64,000 nucleotides of DNA, from assembly GCA_015061625.1 (NCBI GenBank), contig SUWG01000003.1:108489-172488 (forward strand), given 5' to 3'. Shown piece by piece: positions 33,968 to 43,334 of this stretch (the first letter of the stretch is position 1; every line of letters begins with the position of its first letter). The position numbers and the translations under genes are program-made. This DNA comes from Lentisphaerota bacterium. GTDB taxonomy: Bacteria; Verrucomicrobiota; Lentisphaeria; Victivallales; Victivallaceae. Below the pieces are notes generated by a model, which was not told where the DNA came from, did not search any database, and was given only the letters and a program-made list of their open reading frames with translations.

Positions 33968-34594
33968 TCAAATAAAAGCGCGGGAAAGTTTCCGGGCGAT
34001 CTCCGTGCCGGTGACTGTTTCGCCGGGCAGTTTCAATATTTTTACCCAGTCATTTTCTTCTGAAAGGGTGATCAGACCGGCATGAGCCGCCAAATTACCG
34101 ATCAGGGAACCGGCGGGAAATTCCAGGGCTTTGGCGCAGAGGATGAAGTCGCAGTCGATATCCAGAATATAGGGGATAGAGGGGAAATTTTCCGGCAGAA
34201 GCGGAGCAAGAAAACGGTCACTTAAAACGGTTTCCAGCACCGGCCGGGCGTCATCCGGAGCATTGAGAATGGTTGGCAAATCCGGGATATCCGGGTGGTT
34301 GCGCACATCCAGAAGCGGATGCTCCGGCGGTATGGCGCAGGGGGATAAGGCGATTATCACCGCCTGACTGATGATACCGCTTCTCAACGCCCAGTCAAAG
34401 TGTTCGTCATGGTGAAGCTCTTTGACTGCCGCAGCGGCATCGCCGGGCAGGGGGATGTTGCGCCGTTGGCAATTCAGCGTGTCGGTGTGGAAATCCAGCG
34501 ACAACACCTGCGGGGCAACGGCACACTCTTTCCGGAATTTTTCCCACGCTTCCAGCACTTCATGGTGCAATGAAACGGTTACACACTTATTCAT
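33968..34594 (-). CDS. UPF0489-like protein
   Basis: About 208 residues. LSLDFHTDTLN, HHDEHFDWALRSGII and DIDCDFIL are the D/H motifs of the UPF0489 family, which is distantly arginase-like and may bind metal. Function unknown. The start is uncertain: the ATG at 34594 and a TTG at 34603 both lie directly after the T-tract of a terminator, and no good Shine-Dalgarno is visible. Expression would then depend on read-through of the terminator or an unseen start. Confidence 0.6.
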   Translation of the reverse strand: MNKCVTVSLHHEVLEAWEKFRKECAVAPQVLSLDFHTDTLNCQRRNIPLPGDAAAAVKELHHDEHFDWALRSGIISQAVIIALSPCAIPPEHPLLDVRNHPDIPDLPTILNAPDDARPVLETVLSDRFLAPLLPENFPSIPYILDIDCDFILCAKALEFPAGSLIGNLAAHAGLITLSEENDWVKILKLPGETVTGTEIARKLSRAFI

Positions 34595-34600
34595 GAAAAC

Positions 34601-34629
34601 CAAAAAAAGCCGGTCGTTTCCAACCGGCT
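34601..34629 (-). terminator. Intrinsic terminator after NifU-like gene
   Basis: On the minus strand AGCCGGT-8 nt-ACCGGCT followed by T7. It lies between the NifU-like gene and the UPF0489-like gene, whose start codon comes a few bases later. Confidence 0.8.
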
Positions 34630-34651
34630 CATGCTGATTCGTGTTACCGGA

Positions 34652-34882
34652 TCACATCACTCTTTCGAGGGTGATTTCCGGGTCGAGTTCTTCCCGCAAA
34701 ATGCGTTCCAGACCCTCTTTGATGGTCATCGTGGCGTGAGGACAGCTGCCGCAGGCCCCGCGCAGACGCAATTTTACCAGTTTTCCTTCGATGGAAACAA
34801 CTTCCAGATCGCCGCCGTCGGCTTGCAGACAACTGCGCAATTCATTCAGACGGGCGGAAATTTTTGCCGCAAGATCATCCAT
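34652..34882 (-). CDS. NifU-like Fe-S scaffold domain protein
   Basis: A 76-residue protein from the ATG at 34882 (Shine-Dalgarno aggaga at good spacing; the track's 34927 start has none). It is the stand-alone C-terminal NifU domain: LQADGGDLEVVSIEG and the cluster-binding CGSCPHATMTIKEGLE. It likely assembles or transfers Fe-S clusters. No other isc/suf gene is adjacent. A TTGTTT-17-TATATT promoter lies upstream and a terminator downstream, so it is a single-gene unit. Confidence 0.9.
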   Translation of the reverse strand: MDDLAAKISARLNELRSCLQADGGDLEVVSIEGKLVKLRLRGACGSCPHATMTIKEGLERILREELDPEITLERVM

Positions 34883-34945
34883 GATTATTTTCTCCTGAAT
34901 TAAGTTTTTTTTCATCATTCCGGTCAACCGGAAGCAACACTGTCA

Positions 34946-34974
34946 AATATAGCCCGTTTTTGTAATAAAAACAA
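34946..34974 (-). promoter_or_regulatory. Promoter of NifU-like gene
   Basis: Minus strand TTGTTT (34969-34974), 17 bp, TATATT (34946-34951), about 64 bp before the ATG. Confidence 0.6.
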
Positions 34975-35100
34975 GTCATCCGCTGAAAAAAAACGTGATT
35001 TGCTTATCGGGGGCAACTTGAAAAAAGAGTTTGGCGGTGGTAAATTATATAATTAGGTATTTAGAATTATATCAAAGTTGATTATACGAAAGGGATGATT

Positions 35101-35703
35101 ATGGCAGAGGAACTTCAAAGCCTGCTTGAGAAGATCAATCAGGATGGCATCAAGAAAGCCGAGGCGCAAAAGGCGGCAATCGTTGCGGCGGCCGAAGCCG
35201 AGGCGGCAGAGATCATCGCCAATGCACAGAAAGAGGCCGCAAAGATCATTTCCGCGGCGCAGCAGGAAGCGGAATCCACCGCCCAGCGCACCGCCGGAGC
35301 ATTGGAACAATCCCGCCGGGATATCCTTTTGCAGTTGCGGGAGGAATTGGCTGACCGTCTGCATGAGGCGATCCAGGATGCCGGAAGTGCGGCACTTTCT
35401 CCGGAATTCATGGCCGCTTTGGTGCGGGAGCTGGCTCTGGCTTTCAGCGTTGCGCCCGATACTCCGGTCACCGTCCGCAGTGCGGTGAAAGATGCCGCCA
35501 AACTGGATGCCGCATTGCGCAGTGCGCTGGCAGATTCTTTTGTGAAAGAGCCGAAAGTTTTTACCGGCAAAGAGATCGCTCATGGTATGGAAGTTTCCTT
35601 TGACGGCGGCAGATGCTTCTACGATTTCACGCTCGATGCGGTTTCCGATCTGCTCAATGAGTATGTCGGGGAGAAATTGAGCAGTATATTCAAGGCGAAG
35701 TAA
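35101..35703 (+). CDS. atpE: V/A-type ATP synthase subunit E
   Basis: Peripheral-stalk subunit, 200 residues. The N-terminal ~100 residues are an Ala/Glu-rich coiled coil (AAAEAEAAEIIANAQKEAAK), followed by a compact C-terminal domain ending EKLSSIFKAK, the typical subunit E design. The ATG at 35101 is chosen because aaggg is 6 bp away; the upstream in-frame ATG at 35095 abuts that site. It leads the operon E-DUF2764-A-B-D, with spacings of a few bp or overlaps. A TTGAAA/TAAATT promoter is possible upstream (about 35017). Confidence 0.88.
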   Translation: MAEELQSLLEKINQDGIKKAEAQKAAIVAAAEAEAAEIIANAQKEAAKIISAAQQEAESTAQRTAGALEQSRRDILLQLREELADRLHEAIQDAGSAALSPEFMAALVRELALAFSVAPDTPVTVRSAVKDAAKLDAALRSALADSFVKEPKVFTGKEIAHGMEVSFDGGRCFYDFTLDAVSDLLNEYVGEKLSSIFKAK

Positions 35704-35705
35704 AA

Positions 35706-36233
35706 ATGATCTATCCCTTTTTCAGTGCCATTTTGCCGGTGCTTCTTCCGGGAGCCATTCCGGAGTTGAGCGTGGCGGAATTTGATGCCATGGCACAGGA
35801 GGCCCTTTCAGAAAAGGCTTTTGCCCGGTTGCTTTCCATGGATGATCCGCAGGCCGCTGAAAAGATCCCGGTCTGCGCCGCCATGCGGCAATTCCGGGAG
35901 TGCCTGAATTACCGCATTGCCCTGATCCGCGCCGAAAGGTTGAAAGTCAGCGACCGCTTTGAGGTGCCGGATGAACTTTTCGGCGAAATAGATTTCGCCT
36001 TGAATTCAGCGATCACCGCATCACCGCTGGAGCGGGAAAAATTGATCGATGCGGCGCTGTGGCGCAAACTTGACGATCTGGAAACCGGTCACGGGATGGA
36101 TTTTGAATATCTCTGTATCTACCGGATGCGTTTGCAGATACTGGAAAAATATTGCGGCCGCAGTGAAGAAGACGGCCGGGGAAATTTTGAAGCGGCTCTG
36201 GAAAAACTGGCCGGAAAATTCAATGAACCGTAA
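35706..36233 (+). CDS. DUF2764-like V-ATPase operon protein
   Basis: A 175-residue soluble protein that sits between subunits E and A, the place held by a DUF2764 protein in chlamydial V-ATPase operons. The sequence starts MIYPFFSAILPVLLPG and contains FRECLNYRIALIRAERL and a helical C-terminal region. A role like subunit C (linking stalk and membrane parts) has been suggested for such genes from position only. The assignment rests mainly on context; the motif evidence is weak. Confidence 0.7.
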   Translation: MIYPFFSAILPVLLPGAIPELSVAEFDAMAQEALSEKAFARLLSMDDPQAAEKIPVCAAMRQFRECLNYRIALIRAERLKVSDRFEVPDELFGEIDFALNSAITASPLEREKLIDAALWRKLDDLETGHGMDFEYLCIYRMRLQILEKYCGRSEEDGRGNFEAALEKLAGKFNEP

Positions 36234-36260
36234 TCTCTTTTGCAAGGAGTTGTTTTTGTT

Positions 36261-38003
36261 ATGGAGCAGGAGAAATTTTTAGAACCTATCGTCGGGGTGA
36301 ATGGCAACATGATCACCGTGGAATACTCCGGCAGGATCATGCAGAATGAAGTGGCGTATGCCGCAGTCGGCGATGCCCGGATCAAATGCGAAGTTATCCG
36401 TGTCCGCGGTAAATATGCCGATCTGCAGGTCTTTGAGAGTACCAACGGTCTCAAAGTCGGTGACATGGTGGAATTCACCGGGGAATTGCTCAGCGTGGAA
36501 CTCGGCCCCGGCCTTTTGACCCAGGTCTATGACGGTTTGCAGAATCCTCTGCCGCTTCTGGCGGAGAAGTCCGGCTTTTTTCTTCAGCGCGGCATCTATC
36601 TGCGTGCGCTCGACCGGGAACGTATCTGGCACTTTACCCCGCTGGCCAAAGCCGGGGATAAAGTTCTGCCCGGCGACCGGATCGGTTTCGTTATGGAAGG
36701 GGTCGTGAAGCACTATATCATGGTTCCGATGCGCTGGCAGGGCGAATATGTTCTGGAAAGTGTCACTGCCGGGGGGGATTACACCATTGACGATACGATG
36801 GCAGTTGCCAAAGATGAAGCGGGCGATACATTCAAAATCACCATGACCCAGCACTGGCCGGTGAAAATTCCGATCTCCGATTATGCTGAAAAACTGTTGC
36901 CGGAAACTCCGCTGATCACCTGTCAGCGCACGATCGACACCTTTTTCCCGGTGGCCACCGGCGGCACATTCTGCACCCCCGGCCCATTCGGGGCGGGCAA
37001 GACGGTGCTTCAGCACGCCATCAGCCAGAATGCCGAAGCCGACGTGGTGGTGATCGCCGCCTGCGGTGAGCGGGCCGGTGAGGTGGTGGAAATTTTGCGG
37101 GAATACCCGGATCTTACCGACCCGCGTACCGGCAGATCGCTGATGGATCGCTCGATAATCATCTGCAATACCAGCAGTATGCCGGTCTCCGCCCGTGAAG
37201 CAAGTGTGTACACGGCGGTGACTCTGGCAGAATATTACCGGCAGATGGGGTTGAATACCTTACTGCTTGCCGACTCCACCAGCCGCTGGGCGCAGGCATT
37301 GCGTGAGATGTCCGGCCGTCTGGAAGAGATCCCCGGTGAAGAGGCATTCCCTGCTTACCTCGAATCTCTGATCGCCAGTTTCTATGAACGTGCCGGTCTG
37401 GTGAAACTGCGCAGCGGCGAAACCGGTTCGATCACCATCGGCGGATCGGTTTCACCCGCCGGAGGAAACTTTGAGGAACCGGTGACCCAGGCGACCCTTA
37501 AAGTGGTCGGTGCATTTCTGGGGCTTTCCCGTGAACGCTCCGATGCCCGCCGCTATCCGGCGATCCATCCGCTGGATAGCTGGAGCAAATATCCCAGTAT
37601 CGTGGATAAGCAGTTGTTGGCCTTTGCCAGAGGCATTCTGCACCGCGGTTCGGAAGTCAACCAGATGATGAAGGTCATCGGCGAGGAAGGTACGGCGATG
37701 GAGGATTTCATCGTCTATCTGAAAAGCGAATTCCTTGACTATACCTATTTACAGCAGAATACCTTTGATCAGATCGACGGTGCGACCCCGGCGGAGCGTC
37801 AGCGGATCATGTTCGACGATGTGTCACGGGTGTTGAAAACGGCATTTGACTTTGACGACAAGGAAACGGCCCGTAAATTCTTCCTCGAATTGCGTCAGCT
37901 TTTCACCGACCGCAACTACATGGCTCTGGATAGTGACGAATACCGTGAGCAGAGTGCTTTGATCGAAAAATTAATCTCCACAGGGAGCAGAAAAGATGCG
38001 TAA
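36261..38003 (+). CDS. atpA: V/A-type ATP synthase catalytic subunit A
   Basis: Catalytic subunit, 580 residues. Walker A GPFGAGKT is at about 240-247, followed by the ACGERAGEV loop, [10 protein letters not shown] and [19 protein letters not shown], all diagnostic for V-type A subunits; the 'non-homologous' bulge insertion (about 115-190) is present. The ORF track opens at a TTG at 36240, but the ATG at 36261 follows aaggag and starts with the family's usual MEQE-like N-terminus. The stop overlaps subunit B by 8 bp. Confidence 0.97.
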   Translation: MEQEKFLEPIVGVNGNMITVEYSGRIMQNEVAYAAVGDARIKCEVIRVRGKYADLQVFESTNGLKVGDMVEFTGELLSVELGPGLLTQVYDGLQNPLPLLAEKSGFFLQRGIYLRALDRERIWHFTPLAKAGDKVLPGDRIGFVMEGVVKHYIMVPMRWQGEYVLESVTAGGDYTIDDTMAVAKDEAGDTFKITMTQHWPVKIPISDYAEKLLPETPLITCQRTIDTFFPVATGGTFCTPGPFGAGKTVLQHAISQNAEADVVVIAACGERAGEVVEILREYPDLTDPRTGRSLMDRSIIICNTSSMPVSAREASVYTAVTLAEYYRQMGLNTLLLADSTSRWAQALREMSGRLEEIPGEEAFPAYLESLIASFYERAGLVKLRSGETGSITIGGSVSPAGGNFEEPVTQATLKVVGAFLGLSRERSDARRYPAIHPLDSWSKYPSIVDKQLLAFARGILHRGSEVNQMMKVIGEEGTAMEDFIVYLKSEFLDYTYLQQNTFDQIDGATPAERQRIMFDDVSRVLKTAFDFDDKETARKFFLELRQLFTDRNYMALDSDEYREQSALIEKLISTGSRKDA

Positions 38004-39294
38004 GGTTTATCACAAGATCATCAAAATTTCCGGCAACGTCATCACCGTCGAAGCCGAAGGTGCCGCTTACAATGAACTTGCGGAAGTGACTTCCGCCAGA
38101 GGTGTTTCTCTGGCCCAGGTCATCCGGCTCGACGGCAATCAGGTTTCTTTGCAGGTCTTTGCCGGAGCCAGAGGGATCAGCACCGGGGATCAGATCCGTT
38201 TTCTGGGCCGGGAAATGACTGTTTCCGGTTCCGAAGCGTTGCTGGGCCGGGTTTTCAACGGTCGCGGTCTGCCCCGTGACAACCGTCCGGAAGTCAGTGA
38301 TGAACCGACCGCCATCGGTGCGCCGTCGGTCAATCCTGCCAAACGTATCATCCCCCGGAATATGATCCGTACCAATATTCCGATGATCGACGTTTTCAAT
38401 ACTCTGGTCGAATCCCAGAAACTGCCGATCTTTTCCGTGGCCGGTGAACCTTACAATGAACTTCTCGCCCGTATCGCATTGCAGGCGGAAGTCGATGTGA
38501 TCATTCTCGGCGGCATGGGGTTGAAGTATGACGATTATCTGATTTTCAAACGCACGCTGGATGAGCATGGCGCATTGGGACGCACGGTGATGTTCATCCA
38601 CACGGCCGCCGATCCGGTGGTGGAGTGCCTGATGGTGCCGGATATGTCACTGGCAGTGGCGGAGTCTTACGCACTCAAAGGCAAACGGGTGCTGGTGCTG
38701 CTGACCGATATGACCAACTTCGCCGATGCACTCAAAGAGATCGCTGTCACCATGGAGCAGATCCCCGCCACCCGCGGTTATCCGGGCGACCTTTACAGTC
38801 AGTTGGCCGGCCGTTATGAAAAGGCAGTGGACTTTGACAGTGCCGGATCGATCACCATTCTGGCGGTGACGACCATGCCCGGCGATGATGTCACCCACCC
38901 GGTGCCGGATAATACCGGATATATTACGGAGGGCCAGTTCTATCTCAAAGGCGGACGCATCGAACCATTCGGTTCGCTTTCCCGGCTCAAACAGCAGGTC
39001 AACGGCCGCACCCGCAGTGACCACCGGGCGATCATGGATGCGATGATCCGGCTGTTTTCCGACTACCGCAGCACTCTGGAAAAGCAATCCATGGGCTTCC
39101 GGATGTCGGCCTGGGATGAAAAGTTGCTCAAATACGGCAAACGTTTTGAAAATGAGATGATGGATCTTTCGGTCAATATCCCGCTGGAAGCCGCACTGGA
39201 TCTGGGCTGGGAGATTCTGGCTGATTGTTTTGACCGCAACGAGGTCGGTATCAAAACCGACCTGATCGAAGAATACTGGCCGGAAAAAGCATAA
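37996..39294 (+). CDS. atpB: V/A-type ATP synthase subunit B
   Basis: Non-catalytic nucleotide-binding subunit, 432 residues. It has [15 protein letters not shown], the degenerate P-loop region ([15 protein letters not shown] instead of a Walker A), [14 protein letters not shown] and [18 protein letters not shown], all typical of subunit B. It overlaps subunit A by 8 bp and subunit D by 1 bp (taATGg). Shine-Dalgarno aggga. Confidence 0.97.
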   Translation: MRKVYHKIIKISGNVITVEAEGAAYNELAEVTSARGVSLAQVIRLDGNQVSLQVFAGARGISTGDQIRFLGREMTVSGSEALLGRVFNGRGLPRDNRPEVSDEPTAIGAPSVNPAKRIIPRNMIRTNIPMIDVFNTLVESQKLPIFSVAGEPYNELLARIALQAEVDVIILGGMGLKYDDYLIFKRTLDEHGALGRTVMFIHTAADPVVECLMVPDMSLAVAESYALKGKRVLVLLTDMTNFADALKEIAVTMEQIPATRGYPGDLYSQLAGRYEKAVDFDSAGSITILAVTTMPGDDVTHPVPDNTGYITEGQFYLKGGRIEPFGSLSRLKQQVNGRTRSDHRAIMDAMIRLFSDYRSTLEKQSMGFRMSAWDEKLLKYGKRFENEMMDLSVNIPLEAALDLGWEILADCFDRNEVGIKTDLIEEYWPEKA

Positions 39295-39899
39295 TGGCAA
39301 AGATCAAATATACCAAAACCGAGCAGAAGCATCAGCAGGATGCGTTGAAGCAGTTCAACCGCTTCCTGCCGACTCTGCAACTCAAGAAACAGCAGCTTCA
39401 GCAGGAGGTGCGTTTGAGCGTGGAAAAACTTACCGCCAACCGCATCGCCCGCAAAGAGGCTCTGGATAAACTTGCCGGTTTACTGTTGTTTTTCAGTTCA
39501 CCGCAGGAAGCGGAAAAATTCACTGCATTGGTGGAAGTTGTCACCATTGATACTTCCACGGTCAATATCGCCGGAATCACCATCCCGGTTTTTGACAAGG
39601 TGGAATTTGCCGATATCCACTGGGATCTGCTGAATACTCCGTGGCATACTGACGAGTGTGTTGCCGCTCTTAAAGATTCACTGTCGTTGCGTGCCGAGGG
39701 CAAAGTGCTGGAAAAACAGTATCAACTGCTGCTGGCGGAATTGACCACCACCACCCAGCGGGTGAACCTCTTTGAAAAGGTGAAGATTCCCGAATGTAAA
39801 GAGAATATCCGCCGGATCAAGATCCAGTTGGGTGATATGGAAACCAGTGCCGTCGCCCGGAGCAAGATCGCCAAAAGCAAATCGCAGAAACTGTTATAA
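39294..39899 (+). CDS. atpD: V/A-type ATP synthase subunit D
   Basis: Central rotor-shaft subunit, 201 residues. Two long helical arms (start KQFNRFLPTLQLKKQQLQQEVR, end RVNLFEKVKIPECKENIRRIKIQLGDMETSAVARSKIAKSK) match the family, and the NLFEKVKIP motif is diagnostic. It is the last V-ATPase gene here. The membrane subunits I and K, expected next in the chlamydial order, do not follow. The next gene is a LeuA-type synthase with its own promoter. Confidence 0.93.
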   Translation: MAKIKYTKTEQKHQQDALKQFNRFLPTLQLKKQQLQQEVRLSVEKLTANRIARKEALDKLAGLLLFFSSPQEAEKFTALVEVVTIDTSTVNIAGITIPVFDKVEFADIHWDLLNTPWHTDECVAALKDSLSLRAEGKVLEKQYQLLLAELTTTTQRVNLFEKVKIPECKENIRRIKIQLGDMETSAVARSKIAKSKSQKLL

Positions 39900-39933
39900 G
39901 ACGCATTAGTTGATGGGGATGCCGTTGACACTG

Positions 39934-39962
39934 TTGAAAAACGGTGATCGGCGGCGTATATT
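39934..39962 (+). promoter_or_regulatory. Promoter overlapping start of LeuA-type gene
   Basis: TTGAAA (39934-39939), 17 bp, TATATT (39957-39962). The -10 directly abuts ATG at 39963; the usual start of transcription would fall at or near the next in-frame ATG at 39969. Confidence 0.6.
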
Positions 39963-41504
39963 ATGAGCATGAACAGCAAAGTTAAACATCCGTACATCGA
40001 AATTCTCGACACCACCTTGCGTGATGGCGAGCAGACACCGGGAGTCAGTTTTTCCCCACAGGAAAAACTGGAGATCTCCCGTCTGCTGCTTTCCAGAGTC
40101 AAGGTAGACCGTCTGGAATTGGCCAGTGCCGGAGTTTCCGAAGGCGAAGCGCAGGCGGTGAAAGAGATCATCCGCTGGGCGGAGCCGCATGGATTTCTGC
40201 ATCAACTGGAAATCCTCGGTTTTATCGATAACGGCAAATCGACCGCATGGATTTCCGGAGTCGGCGGCAAAGTGGTCAATCTGGTGGCCAAAGGTTCGGT
40301 GGAGCATTGCCGGTTGCAGTTGCGCAAAACCCCGACCCGGCACATCGACGATGTCGTGCGGGAGATCAAACGTGCCGCCGATGCCGGTCTGGAAATAAAT
40401 CTGTACCTTGAAGCGTGGTCGGAAGGGATGAAAAAGGATTATCCATTCATCTGCGAATTGATCCATGCGGTCGGCGAATTGCCGGTCAAAAGGGTGATGC
40501 TGGCCGATACGCTGGGGTTGCTTTCGCCGGATGAAGCGGGGCGTTATGCTCAATGGATGGTGGCGGCTTTCCCCGAAAAACATTTTGAATTTCACGGTCA
40601 CAACGATTACGGTCTGGTCAATGCCAATTCACTGGCGGCGGTCAATGCCGGATTTGCCGGAGTGCATACCACCATCAACGGTCTCGGTGAAAGAGCCGGT
40701 AATCTGCCGTTGGCACAATTTGTAGTGGCCCTGCATGATTTTACCGCCCGGCGCACGAAGATCGTGGAAAAGGAGTTGCATCACGCCTCCCAGCTTATCC
40801 AGTCATTTTCCGGCAAACGCTGTCCGTGGAATATGCCGGTCGTCGGCAGTGATGTTTACACCCACACTTGCGGGGTACACGCCGACGGCGATCAGAAAGG
40901 CGGACTTTACGGCAACAAACTGCGTCCGGAGCGTTTCGGCAGACAGCGGGATATCGCATTGGGAAAACTGGCGGGCAAAGCCTCGATCGAAACGATTCTG
41001 GAAGATACCGCATGGAATACCGTTCTTTCTCCGGAACAAAAGGAGCATCTGCTTTCGGAGATCATCCGTCTGGGAGATAAGAAAAAGACCGTATCGGTCG
41101 CCGACCTGCCGTATATTGTTGCGGGGGTGAAAAAGACTCCGCTCAATAAAGTTTTCCGGATCACGGCGGCGGATTTTACTTCCAAACTCCACGGTTTGGC
41201 CAGTTCTCATGTGGCAGTGGAATTCAACGGCCGTCAGGCCGAAGCATCGGCCAAAGGCGACGGCGGTTACGATGCCTTTGTCAAGGCGTTGAAAAAGTGT
41301 TTGAAAGAATTCAATATCACCATGCCGAAACTGGTGGATTACGAAGAACGTATCCCGCCCGGCGGTCGGACTGATGCCATCGTGGAAACCACGATCACCT
41401 GGAGTTACGGCGGCCGGACTCATATAACTACCGGGGTCGATTCCGACCAGGTGCTTTCTGCGGTGGCGGCGACGGAAAAGATGATCAACTTCATGGTGCA
41501 GTAA
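39963..41504 (+). CDS. 2-isopropylmalate synthase / citramalate synthase family protein
   Basis: A 513-residue enzyme of the DRE-TIM family that condenses acetyl-CoA with a 2-oxo acid (leucine or isoleucine pathway). DTTLRDGEQTPGV is the catalytic HMGL-like start; FHGHNDYGL and NGLGERAGN carry metal and active-site residues; GVHADGDQKGG begins the linker. The C-terminal ~120 residues (SSHVAVEFNGRQAEASAKGDGGYDAF) form the LeuA-type allosteric domain. LeuA and CimA cannot be told apart safely. The start is 39963 or, if the mRNA is leaderless, 39969. No Shine-Dalgarno is visible. No leuBCD neighbours. Confidence 0.85.
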   Translation: MSMNSKVKHPYIEILDTTLRDGEQTPGVSFSPQEKLEISRLLLSRVKVDRLELASAGVSEGEAQAVKEIIRWAEPHGFLHQLEILGFIDNGKSTAWISGVGGKVVNLVAKGSVEHCRLQLRKTPTRHIDDVVREIKRAADAGLEINLYLEAWSEGMKKDYPFICELIHAVGELPVKRVMLADTLGLLSPDEAGRYAQWMVAAFPEKHFEFHGHNDYGLVNANSLAAVNAGFAGVHTTINGLGERAGNLPLAQFVVALHDFTARRTKIVEKELHHASQLIQSFSGKRCPWNMPVVGSDVYTHTCGVHADGDQKGGLYGNKLRPERFGRQRDIALGKLAGKASIETILEDTAWNTVLSPEQKEHLLSEIIRLGDKKKTVSVADLPYIVAGVKKTPLNKVFRITAADFTSKLHGLASSHVAVEFNGRQAEASAKGDGGYDAFVKALKKCLKEFNITMPKLVDYEERIPPGGRTDAIVETTITWSYGGRTHITTGVDSDQVLSAVAATEKMINFMVQ

Positions 41505-41505
41505 G

Positions 41506-42576
41506 ATGGGAAAACTTTATCTGATATCCGGCGACGATGACTTTGCCCGTAAACAGCGGGCAAGGGAAACTGTTATCATGCTTGCCGGGGGAGGGGAACC
41601 GGAAAATGCCGATGATGTGGAAATCATTCAGGGTGATCTGCCGGAGTTGAAAAATGAGGTGATCGCCGACCGTTTTCTGGAGTCGTTGCGCACTCCGCCG
41701 TTTCTGGCTCCGCAAAAGATCGTCTGGATGCGTCATCATCCGGATCTGGATTCATTGACTTCTGATTCCGCTCCGGCAGTGGTAAAGGAACTGGCGGCAT
41801 TTCTGTCGGCGGCTCTGCCGGAGGAGTTGTCAGTGGTCATCGACGGCCCCGGTCTGGATAAACGCAAAACTCTCTGGAAAACGCTGACCAAAGCCGGAGC
41901 AGTTATCGAATTATCCAATATCACCCGTGCCACTGACCGTAATTTTGCGGAAACCCGCCGCAATATCCTCAATAATTTTGCCAAAACCACCGGTAAACGT
42001 CTGCGGCCGGATGCCATGCAGTATCTTACCGAGGTCATCGGCGGAGATTCCGGCATATTGGCCAATGAACTGGATAAACTTGCCAGTTACACCGGCAATG
42101 CTCCGGAAATAACCTTGAATGACTGCCGGGCGATCGTCAGCCGCACTCCGGAAGCGGTCATCTGGGAGTATACCGAGGCGATCCAGAATGGCCGCAAAGA
42201 GTTGGCATTGCATTCACTTGCTCTGCTGGGCAGACAGAATGAACAGGGATTTGAATTGAAACTTATCGCCTTGCTTTCCAATTCATTTCAAAAAACACTG
42301 AACTGCCGTCAGGCGATGCAGGAGTTGGGCATCCGCCATCCGTCGCCGGGAGCGTTTGAAAATATTTCCGATGAGATCAAAGCCAAATATCCGGATAATC
42401 CGCTGATAAAACTGCATCCTTACCGGGCATTCAAAATGTGTGAAGCTGCAGTGAAACTTGATGGAGCATCTATTGCCCGCAAATTGACTTTGATCCGCAA
42501 TGCCAACCGCGCTCTGGTTTCCGGCGGCGGCGATCCCCGGATGACATTGGAACAACTTACTATCAATCTTTGTTGA
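41506..42576 (+). CDS. holA: DNA polymerase III delta subunit
   Basis: Clamp-loader subunit that opens the beta ring, 356 residues. The N-terminal LYLISGDDDFARKQRA, PFLAPQKIVWMRH and DKRKTLWKTL, together with the C-terminal collar helices (NELDKLASYTGNAPEITLNDCRAIVS, PEAVIWEYTEAIQNG), match HolA. It starts 1 bp after the LeuA-type stop and ends 2 bp before plsC, so these genes form one operon. Confidence 0.88.
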   Translation: MGKLYLISGDDDFARKQRARETVIMLAGGGEPENADDVEIIQGDLPELKNEVIADRFLESLRTPPFLAPQKIVWMRHHPDLDSLTSDSAPAVVKELAAFLSAALPEELSVVIDGPGLDKRKTLWKTLTKAGAVIELSNITRATDRNFAETRRNILNNFAKTTGKRLRPDAMQYLTEVIGGDSGILANELDKLASYTGNAPEITLNDCRAIVSRTPEAVIWEYTEAIQNGRKELALHSLALLGRQNEQGFELKLIALLSNSFQKTLNCRQAMQELGIRHPSPGAFENISDEIKAKYPDNPLIKLHPYRAFKMCEAAVKLDGASIARKLTLIRNANRALVSGGGDPRMTLEQLTINLC

Positions 42577-42578
42577 TC

Positions 42579-43334
42579 ATGAAGATTTTGCGCTGTACCG
42601 TAAAAATCATACTGCTCATTTTGTGGGGCTTGCTGCTGATGCTTCCGGCGGTGCTGTCATATATCGGATTATCCCGGTGGCAGCGGGTGCGCCGGGGGGC
42701 ATTCTGGGCGCAATTCTGGGCGCGTGGTGCGGCGAAGATCGCCGGAGTTAAAACGGTGGTTCACGGTGAGATACCGCAGGGGACGGGGGCGTTGCTGGTT
42801 TCCAACCACCTCGGCTATCTGGATATACTGGCTCATGCGTGTAATTTCCGCATCCGTTTCACGCCCAATAACGGTATAAAACATTGGCCTTTTATCGGTC
42901 AGTTGGTGGCGTTGAGTGTGCCGGTGTGGATCGATCGCAAGCACCCGCGCAAAGCGGCCGGTTATGCGGAAGTTTTTCAGCAGACGATGGATAACGGGGT
43001 GTCGCTTCTGGTCTATCCGGAAGGAACGAGTACCGATGGCAAACATGGTATGCTGCCATTCAAATCGACGGTGTTTGCGGCGGTGCATCCGGGAACTCCG
43101 ATCGTGCCGATGGTGTTGTTTTACCATGAGACACCGGCAAATTCTGCTCCGGCGGCGTGGTTCGATGATACCGGTTTTGCCGCTCATGCGATCGGAGTGC
43201 TGGGATTGAAAAAAGTGGTGATAGACCTTTATATTATGCCGGAAATGTACGCAAAAGAGGGCGAAGAACGCAAGGTTTTGGCCCGCCGGGTGCGGGAGGC
43301 AATGCTTGAGGAGTATAATAAATATGCACAATGA
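42579..43334 (+). CDS. plsC: 1-acyl-sn-glycerol-3-phosphate acyltransferase
   Basis: Membrane-bound acyltransferase that makes phosphatidic acid. It has an N-terminal membrane segment (IILLILWGLLLMLPAVLSYIGL), the catalytic NHLGYLD (HX4D), the glycerol-phosphate-binding VYPEGTSTDGK and IVPMVLFYH. From the ATG at 42579 it has 251 residues; the track's start at 42570 is a TTG inside the holA end. The gene overlaps the next one (start 43324). Confidence 0.9.
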   Translation: MKILRCTVKIILLILWGLLLMLPAVLSYIGLSRWQRVRRGAFWAQFWARGAAKIAGVKTVVHGEIPQGTGALLVSNHLGYLDILAHACNFRIRFTPNNGIKHWPFIGQLVALSVPVWIDRKHPRKAAGYAEVFQQTMDNGVSLLVYPEGTSTDGKHGMLPFKSTVFAAVHPGTPIVPMVLFYHETPANSAPAAWFDDTGFAAHAIGVLGLKKVVIDLYIMPEMYAKEGEERKVLARRVREAMLEEYNKYAQ

